Source: Plantibacter sp. Leaf314 (GTDB lineage: Bacteria; Actinomycetota; Actinomycetes; Actinomycetales; Microbacteriaceae). From it: a stretch of DNA of 64,000 nucleotides. Within the stretch, counting starts at the first letter, position 1, and each line of letters begins with the position of its first letter. Below are positions 17,067-23,912 of the stretch, one piece after another. The translations under genes and the position numbers were made by a program. The stretch spans positions 2,215,889 to 2,279,888 of the forward strand of contig NZ_LMOB01000001.1 of assembly GCF_001423185.1 (NCBI RefSeq). Reading direction: 5' to 3'. The notes below the pieces were generated by a model. The model saw nothing but the letters and a program-made list of their open reading frames with translations, was not told the origin of the DNA and did not search any database.

Positions 17067-17323
17067 TGACCACCCATCTCGACGGCAACGTCCTCGCCGG
17101 CACCCTGTCCGAGCTGACCGGCACCGACCCGACCGACACCATGTCGCAATGCCTCGGGTGCGAGGACGTCGCCCCGCTCGCCGCGGAGTTCGTGTTCGGC
17201 ACGCCTGACGCCTGGGTGCTGCGCTGCCGTCACTGCGACGACGTCCTCCTGGTCGTCCTCCATCACGGCGAGACCACGCTGGTCACCCTCGACGGCGTGC
17301 GGTGGTGGACCGAGCTCGGCTGA
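17066..17323 (+). CDS. small four-cysteine protein, DUF6510-like
   Basis: An 85-residue protein with two CxxC pairs, QCLGCEDV (near residue 30) and LRCRHCDDV (near residue 55), arranged like a rubredoxin-type or zinc-ribbon metal site. It resembles the DUF6510 family, whose function is not established. The ATG overlaps the flavin reductase stop (TGATG). Placed third in an operon of a molybdoenzyme and a flavin reductase, it may be an electron carrier or a zinc-stabilised assembly factor. The open frame starts further upstream, but that part lies inside the reductase gene. Confidence 0.75.
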   Translation: MTTHLDGNVLAGTLSELTGTDPTDTMSQCLGCEDVAPLAAEFVFGTPDAWVLRCRHCDDVLLVVLHHGETTLVTLDGVRWWTELG

Positions 17324-17337
17324 CCCGTCGCTCCCCG

Positions 17338-17391
17338 GTTCGTTCGCCCATCTTCGGGCGAACGAACATCCGGTCGCCCAAACATGGGCGA
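17338..17391. promoter_or_regulatory. two tandem 18-bp palindromes (operator pair)
   Basis: Two palindromes of the form TCGCCCANNNNNGGGCGA are centred at 17352.5 and 17382.5, 30 bp apart, which places them on one face of the helix. The first is extended to perfect 12-bp arms (17338-17349 and 17356-17367). They lie upstream of the hydrolase-TetR promoter. The first could also terminate the preceding operon, but there is no T tract and its duplication fits an operator better. Confidence 0.55.
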
Positions 17392-17407
17392 ATGAACCAC
17401 GACACGA

Positions 17408-17447
17408 AAGCTATTGACATTAGCCAAACGGCGAGTCAAGATAGCTT
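17408..17447 (+). promoter_or_regulatory. leaderless promoter overlapped by an inverted repeat
   Basis: TTGACA (17414-17419), a 17-base spacer and CAAGAT (17437-17442) precede the ATG at 17449 by 6 bases. The arms AAGCTATTGAC (17408-17418) and GTCAAGATAGCTT (17435-17447) form an inverted repeat, with a 2-base bulge, covering both boxes. The TetR gene in the same operon is a likely autoregulator. Confidence 0.6.
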
Positions 17448-17448
17448 C

Positions 17449-18285
17449 ATGAACACGAACCCGGCGTCCGCAGGATCCGCCACCCGCCACCTCCACCGCC
17501 CGGAGGGCAAGATCGCCTACGAGCTGCAGGGCGAAGGCCCGCTCGTCATCCTCGTCCCCGGCATGGGCGAGCTCCGCTCCTCCTACCGCTTCCTCGCACC
17601 CGAGCTCGCCGCCGCCGGCTACCGGGTCGCATCCACCGACCTCCGCGGTCACGGCGACAGCGACACCACGTTCTCCAGCTACGGCGACGTCGCGACCGCC
17701 TCGGACATCCACGCCCTCATCCGCGAGCTCGGTGCACCGGCCGTCGTCGTCGGCAACTCCCTCGCGGCGGGAGCCGGCGTGATCGTCGCCGCGGAACACC
17801 CCGAGGACGTCAGCGCCCTCGTCCTCGTCGGGCCGTTCGTCCGCAACCCGAAGGCGGGCGCCGTCATGCAGGCGCTCTTCCGGGCGATGACCGCACCGCT
17901 CTGGGTGGCGCGGGTCTGGAAGGCCTACCTCCCCACGCTCAACGCCGGTCGCAAGCCGGTCGACTTCGACGACTACCGCGACGCCGTCTACACGAGCCTG
18001 CGCCGTCCCGCCTACGGCAAGGCGTTCTCGCAGACCACCAGGCAGACCGACCACGCCCCGGCTGAGGCGGTCCTCAGCCGCGTGAGCGCACCCACCCTCG
18101 TCATCATGGGCGACAAGGACCCCGACTTCTCCGACCCGTCGGCCGAGGCGCAGTGGATCGGCGACACCCTGAGCGCCGAGGTCGTCCTGGTCCAGGACGC
18201 CGGTCACTACCCGCAGGCGCAGCAGCCCGAGGTCACCTCCCGCGCCGTCCTCGGCTTCCTCCAGACGGCACTGCACCGTGCCTAG
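17449..18285 (+). CDS. alpha/beta hydrolase
   Basis: A 278-residue alpha/beta-hydrolase-fold enzyme. The oxyanion-loop segment LVPGMGELRSSYR is near residue 37, the nucleophile elbow VGNSLAAGAG holds the serine near residue 103, the acid is in MGDKDPDFSDP and the histidine in VQDAGHYPQ. It resembles ester- or C-C-bond hydrolases, but no specific substrate can be assigned. The start fits the leaderless promoter and lacks a ribosome site; earlier in-frame codons lie inside the operator region. Its end overlaps the TetR gene by 8 bases, so the regulator is cotranscribed. Confidence 0.85.
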   Translation: MNTNPASAGSATRHLHRPEGKIAYELQGEGPLVILVPGMGELRSSYRFLAPELAAAGYRVASTDLRGHGDSDTTFSSYGDVATASDIHALIRELGAPAVVVGNSLAAGAGVIVAAEHPEDVSALVLVGPFVRNPKAGAVMQALFRAMTAPLWVARVWKAYLPTLNAGRKPVDFDDYRDAVYTSLRRPAYGKAFSQTTRQTDHAPAEAVLSRVSAPTLVIMGDKDPDFSDPSAEAQWIGDTLSAEVVLVQDAGHYPQAQQPEVTSRAVLGFLQTALHRA

Positions 18286-18859
18286 GGCGGGTCTCAGCCG
18301 GGAGCGGGTCGTCAGTGAGGCGGCGGTGCTCGCCGACGAGGTCGGCCTCCAGTCCCTGACGCTCGCCGCACTCGCCGAGCGACTCGGCGTCCGACAACCG
18401 TCGCTCTACAAGCACCTCGACTCCCTGGCCGGCCTGCGTCGCAGCATCTCGCTGCAGGCCAAGGCCGAGCTCGGCGACGTGCTGCGTCGTGCCGCGGTCG
18501 GCCGCTCGGGTGCGGACGCGATCCACGGCATGGCCCTGGCGTACCGGCAGTGGGCGCTCGACCACCCGGCGCGCTACACCGCCGCGCAGTGGATCGCGGG
18601 GCCGGACGACGAGGAGGACGCGACGGCATCGCTCGACGCCATCCAGGTCATCTCCGACGTCCTCACTGCCTACGAACTGCGCGGCGACGACGCCATCGAC
18701 GCGATCCGCGCGTTCCGCTCCACGCTGCACGGCTTCGTCTCCCTCGAGGCCGCCGGCTCGTTCGGGCTCGACCGCGACCTCGACCGCAGCTTCGACCGAC
18801 TCGTCCGCGGCTTCACGATGACGCTCGAACGCTGGGCGGAGACCGCCGACGAGGAGTGA
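18278..18859 (+). CDS. TetR family regulator
   Basis: A 193-residue TetR-type repressor. The N-terminal helix-turn-helix is visible as LTLAALAERLGVRQPSLYKHL (about residues 28-48, split over the motif), and a TetR C-terminal ligand domain of the WHG type is indicated by the segment LHGFVSLEAAG. It starts at a GTG overlapping the hydrolase end. Cotranscription with the hydrolase, plus the inverted repeat over their promoter, fits autorepression relieved by a hydrolase substrate (inference). Confidence 0.88.
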   Translation: MPRAGLSRERVVSEAAVLADEVGLQSLTLAALAERLGVRQPSLYKHLDSLAGLRRSISLQAKAELGDVLRRAAVGRSGADAIHGMALAYRQWALDHPARYTAAQWIAGPDDEEDATASLDAIQVISDVLTAYELRGDDAIDAIRAFRSTLHGFVSLEAAGSFGLDRDLDRSFDRLVRGFTMTLERWAETADEE

Positions 18860-18902
18860 CGGCCGGATCCGCAACGGGTTCCACTGGATGCACGCGGCTC
18901 GG

Positions 18903-18908
18903 TACAGT
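18903..18908 (+). promoter_or_regulatory. -10 box of leaderless VOC gene
   Basis: TACAGT lies 6 bases before the ATG at 18915 with no Shine-Dalgarno sequence between. Confidence 0.45.
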
Positions 18909-18914
18909 GCCGCC

Positions 18915-19292
18915 ATGTCATGTCGAATCAGTGAACTCGTCCTGGACTGCCGCGACCCGGAGGCGCTCGCCCGCTTCTGGTGCGAGGTGCTGGACTTCGT
19001 CGTGCTCGACCGCGATGAAGACGGCGTCGAGATCGGAGCGCGCGACGGCTTCGGTGGATCGCAGCCGACCATCATCCTCAGCCGGAGCGACGACCCGCCG
19101 CAGCAGAAGTCGCGGCTCCACATCGACGTCAGCCCGACCGACGGCGACCAGGACGCGGAACTCACCCGACTGCTCGCGCTCGGGGCGCGCCCGGCCGACA
19201 TCGGGCAGACCGGCGACGAGTCCTGGCACGTGCTCGCCGATCCGGAGGGCAACGCCTTCTGCCTCCTGCGCACGCGCGTGAACCCGGTCTGA
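18915..19292 (+). CDS. VOC family protein (glyoxalase-like)
   Basis: A 125-residue vicinal-oxygen-chelate fold protein. Two beta-alpha-beta-beta-beta units are suggested by ISELVLDCRDPEALARFWCEVL at the start and SWHVLADPEGNAFCLLR at the end, the usual layout of glyoxalase/bleomycin-resistance-like proteins. The metal site and substrate are not evident. The ATG at 18915 is preferred to one at 18888 because a -10 box ends 6 bases before it and the family homology begins at once. Confidence 0.8.
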   Translation: MSCRISELVLDCRDPEALARFWCEVLDFVVLDRDEDGVEIGARDGFGGSQPTIILSRSDDPPQQKSRLHIDVSPTDGDQDAELTRLLALGARPADIGQTGDESWHVLADPEGNAFCLLRTRVNPV

Positions 19293-19317
19293 GGGGCGGC
19301 GGTCACGGACCCGGTGG

Positions 19318-19323
19318 GATAAT
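19318..19323 (+). promoter_or_regulatory. -10 box of leaderless moeB/moeZ
   Basis: GATAAT, 5 of 6 to the consensus, lies 6 bases before the ATG at 19330, and no ribosome binding site is present. Confidence 0.5.
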
Positions 19324-19329
19324 CGGCGC

Positions 19330-20469
19330 ATGTCCTCGACCGCGCGGTACGCCAGGCAGCTCGCCCTCCCCGGCTTCGGTCTGGCGGCGCAGCGACGCCT
19401 GGCCGACGCCCGCGTCCTGATCGTCGGTGCCGGTGGCCTCGGCAGCATCGTGATCCCCGCCCTCGCCGCAGCCGGCGTCGGCGCCGGCGACGGTGCGATC
19501 CACCTCGTGGACGACGACGAGGTCGAGCTCAGCAACCTGCACCGGCAGACGGTCCACAGCACCGGCGACATCGGCCGTCCCAAGGTCGACTCCGCCGCGG
19601 ACCGCGCGCTCGCCATCAACACCGACGCGACGATCGTCCGTCATCGACTCCGCCTCGGGCCGGGCGAGATCATGGGGCTCCTGGCGGACGCACGGATCGA
19701 CCTCGTCATCGACGGCAGCGACAACTTCGAGACCAGGTACCTCGTCGACGACGCGGCCACCCTCGCCGACGTCCCGCTCGTCTGGGGTGCCGTGTCGCAG
19801 TACGGCGGGCAGGCAGGGCTCAGCTGGGCGAGCCGCGGCCCCCGCTACCGCGACCTCTTCCCCCACCCGCCGACCGACGGTTCGATCCTCTCCTGCGAAG
19901 CGGGCGGCGTCCTGCCCACCACGGTCGGTGTCATCGGCTCGATCATGGCGACCGAGGCGATCAAGGTCCTCACGGGCGTCGGGACGCCGTCGCTCGGGCG
20001 CGTGACGATGTTCGACGGTCTGAGCGGCGGCTTCCGCGAGCTCCGCTACGAGCGCGACCCGGCCGGCGCCCGGCAGGTGTCGCTCGACGAGCATCTGCAT
20101 CGGACGCCGGGAGGGGATGCGGCGAGCGCGGCATCGGCAGCACCACACGCACCCCGGCACGCCGGCCGCACGGTCACCGCGCAGCAACTGGCCGCCAGCG
20201 ACGACGGATCCGTCCTCCTCGACGTCCGGGAGCCCTGGGAGGCGGAGATCGCCCGCCTGCCCGGGTCGACGCTCATGCCGCTCGGCTCCCTCCCGGAGAC
20301 ACTCCACGGCCTCGACCCGCAGACACCGGTGGTCGTCTACTGCCACCACGGCATCCGCTCCGAGTCCGCGCTCCGGCTGCTGCTCGAACGCGGTTACGCG
20401 GCCGTCCACCTCGAGGGCGGCATCGACGCCTGGTCGCGACTCGTCGACCCGACCGTCCCCCGGTACTGA
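19330..20469 (+). CDS. moeB: MoeB/MoeZ-type adenylyltransferase with rhodanese domain
   Basis: A 379-residue fusion of an E1-like ThiF/MoeB domain (about 1-255) and a C-terminal rhodanese domain (about 280-379). It adenylates the C-terminal glycine of MoaD and supplies sulfur for the thiocarboxylate. Visible motifs are the ATP loop VGAGGLGS, SNLHRQ, the cysteine in LSCEAGGVLP, and the rhodanese active-site loop CHHGIRSE. The zinc cysteines of E. coli MoeB are missing (RYRDLFP replaces the first CxxC, and no second pair follows); MoeZ-type proteins of actinobacteria often lack them. It is first in a row of cofactor genes. Confidence 0.9.
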   Translation: MSSTARYARQLALPGFGLAAQRRLADARVLIVGAGGLGSIVIPALAAAGVGAGDGAIHLVDDDEVELSNLHRQTVHSTGDIGRPKVDSAADRALAINTDATIVRHRLRLGPGEIMGLLADARIDLVIDGSDNFETRYLVDDAATLADVPLVWGAVSQYGGQAGLSWASRGPRYRDLFPHPPTDGSILSCEAGGVLPTTVGVIGSIMATEAIKVLTGVGTPSLGRVTMFDGLSGGFRELRYERDPAGARQVSLDEHLHRTPGGDAASAASAAPHAPRHAGRTVTAQQLAASDDGSVLLDVREPWEAEIARLPGSTLMPLGSLPETLHGLDPQTPVVVYCHHGIRSESALRLLLERGYAAVHLEGGIDAWSRLVDPTVPRY

Positions 20470-20527
20470 CCACCGCTCCGAACACCCCGTGCACCACCTC
20501 CGACCGACCTCGACGACGGGACCCACA

Positions 20528-21763
20528 ATGACGACGACGCCACCCCCGAGCCGGAAGCGGGTCGAGGAGCATGCCTCGGACGTCGCAGCCGTCCTCGGCC
20601 CTGTGACGAGCACCGGCACCGAATCCGTGCTGATCGACGACGCCGCTGGTCGGGTGACGGCCGTCGCCGTGACCTCCCCCGTCGAGCTGCCGCTGTTCCG
20701 CAACTCGCAGATGGACGGGTTCGCCGTGCGATCCGCGGACCTCACCGCTGGTGAGACGCGACTCCGGGTGGTCGGGGAGATCGCCGCACGGCCGATCGAA
20801 CCGGCCGAGCTCCAGGCCGGCACCTCGGTGCGGATCATGACGGGGGCGGTGGTGCCGCCCGGCGCGGACGTCGTGGTGCCCGTCGAGGAGTCGGCGGTCG
20901 AGACCGCGCCCGACGGGACCGAGACCGTCGTCCTCGGGGCCCCGCGCTCCGGCGGCGAGCGCACGTCAGGGCTCTTCGTCCGCGAACGCGGCAGCGACGT
21001 CCACGCCGGTGACGAACTGCTCCCCGCCGGGATCCGTCTCGCCTCGCGTCACCTGGCCGTCCTGGCGGCCGCCGGCATCACGACGGTCGAGGTGCGGCGG
21101 CGGGCGCGCATCGCGATCGTCACCACCGGTGCGGAACTCGTCGAACCCGGCGAGACGCCCACGCTCGGCCAGACCTTCGACTCGAACGGGACCGCGTTGG
21201 CGGCCGCCGTCGTCGCGGTGGGAGCCGAGGTCGTCCGGCGGGCGCGGGTGGTCGACGACCGCGACGCCCTGCTCGCGCTCCTCGACGAGCTGCACGGCGA
21301 CGCCGACCTCATCCTCACCTCCGGCGGCATCTCGATGGGCGACCACGAGGTCGTCCGCGACGTGCTCGGGCCGTTGGACGGCTGGATCGGATCGGTCGCG
21401 ATGCAGCCCGGCGGGCCACAGGCGCTCGGCGCGTACCGTGGTGTCCCGATCATCGCGTTCCCCGGCAACCCGGTCAGCACGCAGCTCTCGTTCGAGGTCT
21501 TCGTCGCCCCGGTCCTGCGTCGTGCGGCCGGACTGCCGCAGGCGGCTCGCGGCCCGGCCAAGCTCGCCGTCGCGGTGCAGTCGGTGCCAAGGAAGCGACA
21601 GTTCCTCCGTGGACGCCGGCGCGACGACGGTCGTGTCGAACCCGTCGCCGGTCCCGGCTCGCACCTCGTCGCCGGTCTCGCCGCCTCCGATGTCCTCCTC
21701 GTGATCCCCGAGGACGTCCTCGCGCTCGAGGCCGGGGACGCTGTGGAAGCATGGACGCTATGA
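20528..21763 (+). CDS. moeA: molybdopterin molybdenumtransferase MoeA
   Basis: A 411-residue MoeA that inserts molybdate into adenylylated molybdopterin. The N-terminal domain has NSQMDGFAVRSADL, domain II has MTGAVVPPGADVVVPVEE, the MPT-binding domain carries TSGGISMGDHEVV and AFPGNPVSTQLSFE, and the C-terminal beta-barrel follows. The ATG at 20528 is chosen because the conserved region begins shortly after; upstream open frame lies in the moeB gene. It is probably cotranscribed with moeB (58-base gap), and its end overlaps the moaC-mog gene by 13 bases. Confidence 0.92.
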   Translation: MTTTPPPSRKRVEEHASDVAAVLGPVTSTGTESVLIDDAAGRVTAVAVTSPVELPLFRNSQMDGFAVRSADLTAGETRLRVVGEIAARPIEPAELQAGTSVRIMTGAVVPPGADVVVPVEESAVETAPDGTETVVLGAPRSGGERTSGLFVRERGSDVHAGDELLPAGIRLASRHLAVLAAAGITTVEVRRRARIAIVTTGAELVEPGETPTLGQTFDSNGTALAAAVVAVGAEVVRRARVVDDRDALLALLDELHGDADLILTSGGISMGDHEVVRDVLGPLDGWIGSVAMQPGGPQALGAYRGVPIIAFPGNPVSTQLSFEVFVAPVLRRAAGLPQAARGPAKLAVAVQSVPRKRQFLRGRRRDDGRVEPVAGPGSHLVAGLAASDVLLVIPEDVLALEAGDAVEAWTL

Positions 21764-22749
21764 CCGGGCTCACGCACCTCGACGACGACGGCCGCGCACG
21801 GATGGTCGACGTGGGCGACAAGGCCACGACGAAGCGGGTCGCGACGGCGACGGCGACCTTCACCACGCGGCCGGACGTCATCGCACTCGTCCAGGCCGAC
21901 GGGCTGCCGAAGGCGGACGTCATCGCGACCGCGCGCATCGCGGGCATCGCGGGAGCCAAGCGGACGAGCGAGCTCATCCCGCTCTGCCACCAGCTCGCGC
22001 TCTCCTCCGTGAGCCTCGACTTCGCCTTCACCGAGGACTCGATCGTGATCACGGCGACCGCGAAGACCACCGGGCAGACCGGGGTCGAGATGGAGGCCCT
22101 CACGGCTGCGTCGATCGCCGGCCTGACCCTCCACGACATGACGAAGGCCGTCGACCCCGCCTCGGTCCTCGGCGACATCCGCCTGCTGGAGAAGTCCGGC
22201 GGCAAGCGCGGGGACTGGACGCCCGACTCGCAGGACTCGGCAACGGTCGCGGTGCCGACGGAGCGAGTGGTCCGTCCGGGGACTGCAGCCGTCATCGTCG
22301 CCTCAACCGCCGGCGCAGCGGGCACGCGTGAGGACCTCACGGGGCCGCGCATCTCGGCTTGGCTCGCTGATCGCGGGTACGCGGTCGACGCGGTGACGGT
22401 CGTGTCAGACGCGGACGTGCACCTTGCGATCGCGGCGGCGCTGCATGCTGCGCCCGCGGTGCTCATCACGACGGGCGGCACCGGCCTTTCGCCGAGCGAC
22501 CGCACCCCGGAGGCGACCCGGCCGCACCTCGACCGCGAGCTGCCCGGCATCGCGGAGGCGATCCGTACGCTCGGGTCGACCAAGACCCCGACCGCGGCGC
22601 TCAGCCGCGGGCTCGCCGGGGTGTCCGGCGGCACCGTCGTGGTGAACCTGCCCGGGTCGACCGGCGGCGTGAAGGACGGACTCAGCGTCCTCGACGGCCT
22701 GCTCGACCACCTCGTCGCCCAGATCGCCGGAGGTGGCGCGCATGAGTGA
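21751..22749 (+). CDS. moaC: bifunctional MoaC-MogA fusion
   Basis: A 332-residue fusion. Residues 1-160 are MoaC, cyclic pyranopterin monophosphate synthase, with SELIPLCHQL, TGVEMEALTAAS and DMTKAVD containing the catalytic lysine and aspartate. Residues 172-332 are a MogA/MoaB-type molybdopterin adenylyltransferase, with TTGGTGLSPSDRTPEAT and NLPGSTGGVKDGL. Such MoaC-Mog fusions are known in actinobacteria. The two activities are an early and a late step of one pathway. It overlaps moeA at its start and moaE at its end, which indicates tight coupling. Confidence 0.92.
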   Translation: MDAMTGLTHLDDDGRARMVDVGDKATTKRVATATATFTTRPDVIALVQADGLPKADVIATARIAGIAGAKRTSELIPLCHQLALSSVSLDFAFTEDSIVITATAKTTGQTGVEMEALTAASIAGLTLHDMTKAVDPASVLGDIRLLEKSGGKRGDWTPDSQDSATVAVPTERVVRPGTAAVIVASTAGAAGTREDLTGPRISAWLADRGYAVDAVTVVSDADVHLAIAAALHAAPAVLITTGGTGLSPSDRTPEATRPHLDRELPGIAEAIRTLGSTKTPTAALSRGLAGVSGGTVVVNLPGSTGGVKDGLSVLDGLLDHLVAQIAGGGAHE

Positions 22750-23170
22750 GTCGACGGTTCCCGAGGTCCTCGCCCTCATCTCCGAGTCACCTCTCGACGC
22801 GCATGCGATCGAGGACTTCGTGGCGGCGCCCGCCAACGGCGCACTCGTCGCCTTCCGGGGGATCGTCCGCGACCACGATCACGGCGAGGCGGTCGACGCC
22901 CTCGACTACCGGGCGCACCCGGACGCCCAGCGGTTCCTGGAGGACTGCTGCCGCACCGTCGCCGCGGAGACCGGTCTGCGGGTGGCCGCCGCGCACCGGG
23001 TCGGTTCCCTCGTCGTGGGTGACCTGGCGCTCGTCGCCGCCGTCGCGGCCGCCCACCGTGCCGAGGCTTTCGCCGCGTGTGAGCGCCTCGTCGAGGAGAT
23101 CAAGCGCACCGTCCCCATCTGGAAGCGTCAGCACCTCGCAGACGGCGAGACGGAGTGGGTCGGTCTGTAG
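22742..23170 (+). CDS. moaE: molybdopterin synthase catalytic subunit MoaE
   Basis: A 142-residue MoaE, the large subunit that transfers sulfur from MoaD thiocarboxylate to precursor Z. Characteristic stretches are GALVAFRGIVRDHDHGEAV near residue 35, AAAHRVGSLVVGD near 80, and the C-terminal IKRTVPIWKRQHLADGETEWV with the catalytic lysines. The ATG overlaps the moaC-mog stop by 8 bases. Its partner moaD lies 4.4 kb away on the opposite strand rather than adjacent. Confidence 0.93.
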   Translation: MSESTVPEVLALISESPLDAHAIEDFVAAPANGALVAFRGIVRDHDHGEAVDALDYRAHPDAQRFLEDCCRTVAAETGLRVAAAHRVGSLVVGDLALVAAVAAAHRAEAFAACERLVEEIKRTVPIWKRQHLADGETEWVGL

Positions 23171-23200
23171 CGCGCGCCGCGCGGGAATCGCGTTGTATTG

Positions 23201-23220
23201 GGCTGTATCGGGCTGTATCG
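23201..23220. repeat. tandem 10-bp repeat
   Basis: GGCTGTATCG occurs twice head to tail, preceded by a degenerate third unit ending TTGTATTG. It sits between convergent moaE and the reductase gene, in a locally AT-richer stretch. No T tract or long stem was found, so a terminator role is unproven. Confidence 0.4.
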
Positions 23221-23246
23221 CGAAAACGCAATAATCGTGACGGCGC

Positions 23247-23819
23247 CTAGGCGTCCTTTGCCAGCACGTCGTAGGTGATGCGCACGAGCCCGTCCTCGGG
23301 CGTCGCGTGGGTGCCTCGGAGCCGCAGGAGGACGTCGGCGTCGAGGTCGCCGAAGAGGCGTGCGCCGGAACCGATGAGGACCGGGGCGACCGACACCGTC
23401 AGCTCGTCAACGAGGCCGGCGCCCAGGAACGCCTGGATCGTCCTGCCACCGTCGATGTAGACACGCCCGGCTCCGGCCTCGTCGAGCAAAGCCACGGCAT
23501 CGTCGAGCGACCCGGCGATCGCGATGCGGTCGTCCCCGGCTTCCAGCGTGGTACTCAACACGACGACCCGCTTGCCCTCGAACGGCCACTCGTCGAAGCC
23601 GCGGACGGTCTCGTAGGTGGTCCGACCCATCACCAGGGTGTCGACGTCCGGGAAGAACGTCTCCCAGACGAGTGCCGGGTGCTCCCCCGGCGCATCCGCG
23701 GTGTGGTCTCGCGGCGCGAGTCCGGTGAGCCAGTCGAGGTCGCCGTCGGGCCCCGCGATGAATCCGTCCAGGCTCACGCCGATGAAGACGCAGCCGCGCC
23801 AGGAATGTTCACGAGTCAT
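23247..23819 (-). CDS. dihydrofolate reductase family protein (RibD C-terminal type)
   Basis: A 190-residue protein of the RibD_C/DHFR-like fold. The N-terminus GCVFIGVSLDGFIAGPDGDLDWL is typical of the YwjB/YyaP-like group, with LVMGRTTYETV near residue 62 and VYIDGGRTIQAFLGAGLVDEL near residue 127. These proteins bind NADPH, but substrates are mostly unknown. CAGGAT ends 6 bases before the ATG, suggesting a leaderless start; upstream open frame is discounted. A family relative lies at 49820. It converges with moaE and diverges from the UvrA paralogue. Confidence 0.85.
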   Translation of the reverse strand: MTREHSWRGCVFIGVSLDGFIAGPDGDLDWLTGLAPRDHTADAPGEHPALVWETFFPDVDTLVMGRTTYETVRGFDEWPFEGKRVVVLSTTLEAGDDRIAIAGSLDDAVALLDEAGAGRVYIDGGRTIQAFLGAGLVDELTVSVAPVLIGSGARLFGDLDADVLLRLRGTHATPEDGLVRITYDVLAKDA

Positions 23820-23825
23820 GCCTCG

Positions 23826-23831
23826 ATCCTG
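23826..23831 (-). promoter_or_regulatory. -10 box of leaderless reductase gene
   Basis: CAGGAT on the minus strand, 6 bases before the ATG at 23819. The first position departs from consensus. Confidence 0.3.
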
Positions 23832-23900
23832 CCCGGAACCGCCGACACCGCTCGTCGGCCGGAGCACGTCAACCCGGTCGCCCATCGGGCCGCGGCGACG

Positions 23901-23906
23901 TAGGGT
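23901..23906 (+). promoter_or_regulatory. -10 box of leaderless UvrA-like gene
   Basis: TAGGGT, 6 bases before the ATG at 23913, with no ribosome binding site. Confidence 0.45.
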
Positions 23907-23912
23907 GATCTG

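Noticed and set aside
17338..17367. Intrinsic terminator after the molybdoenzyme operon
   Set aside because: The stem is strong, but no T tract follows and a second palindrome of the same design lies 30 bp on, so an operator pair is the better reading. A dual role is not excluded.
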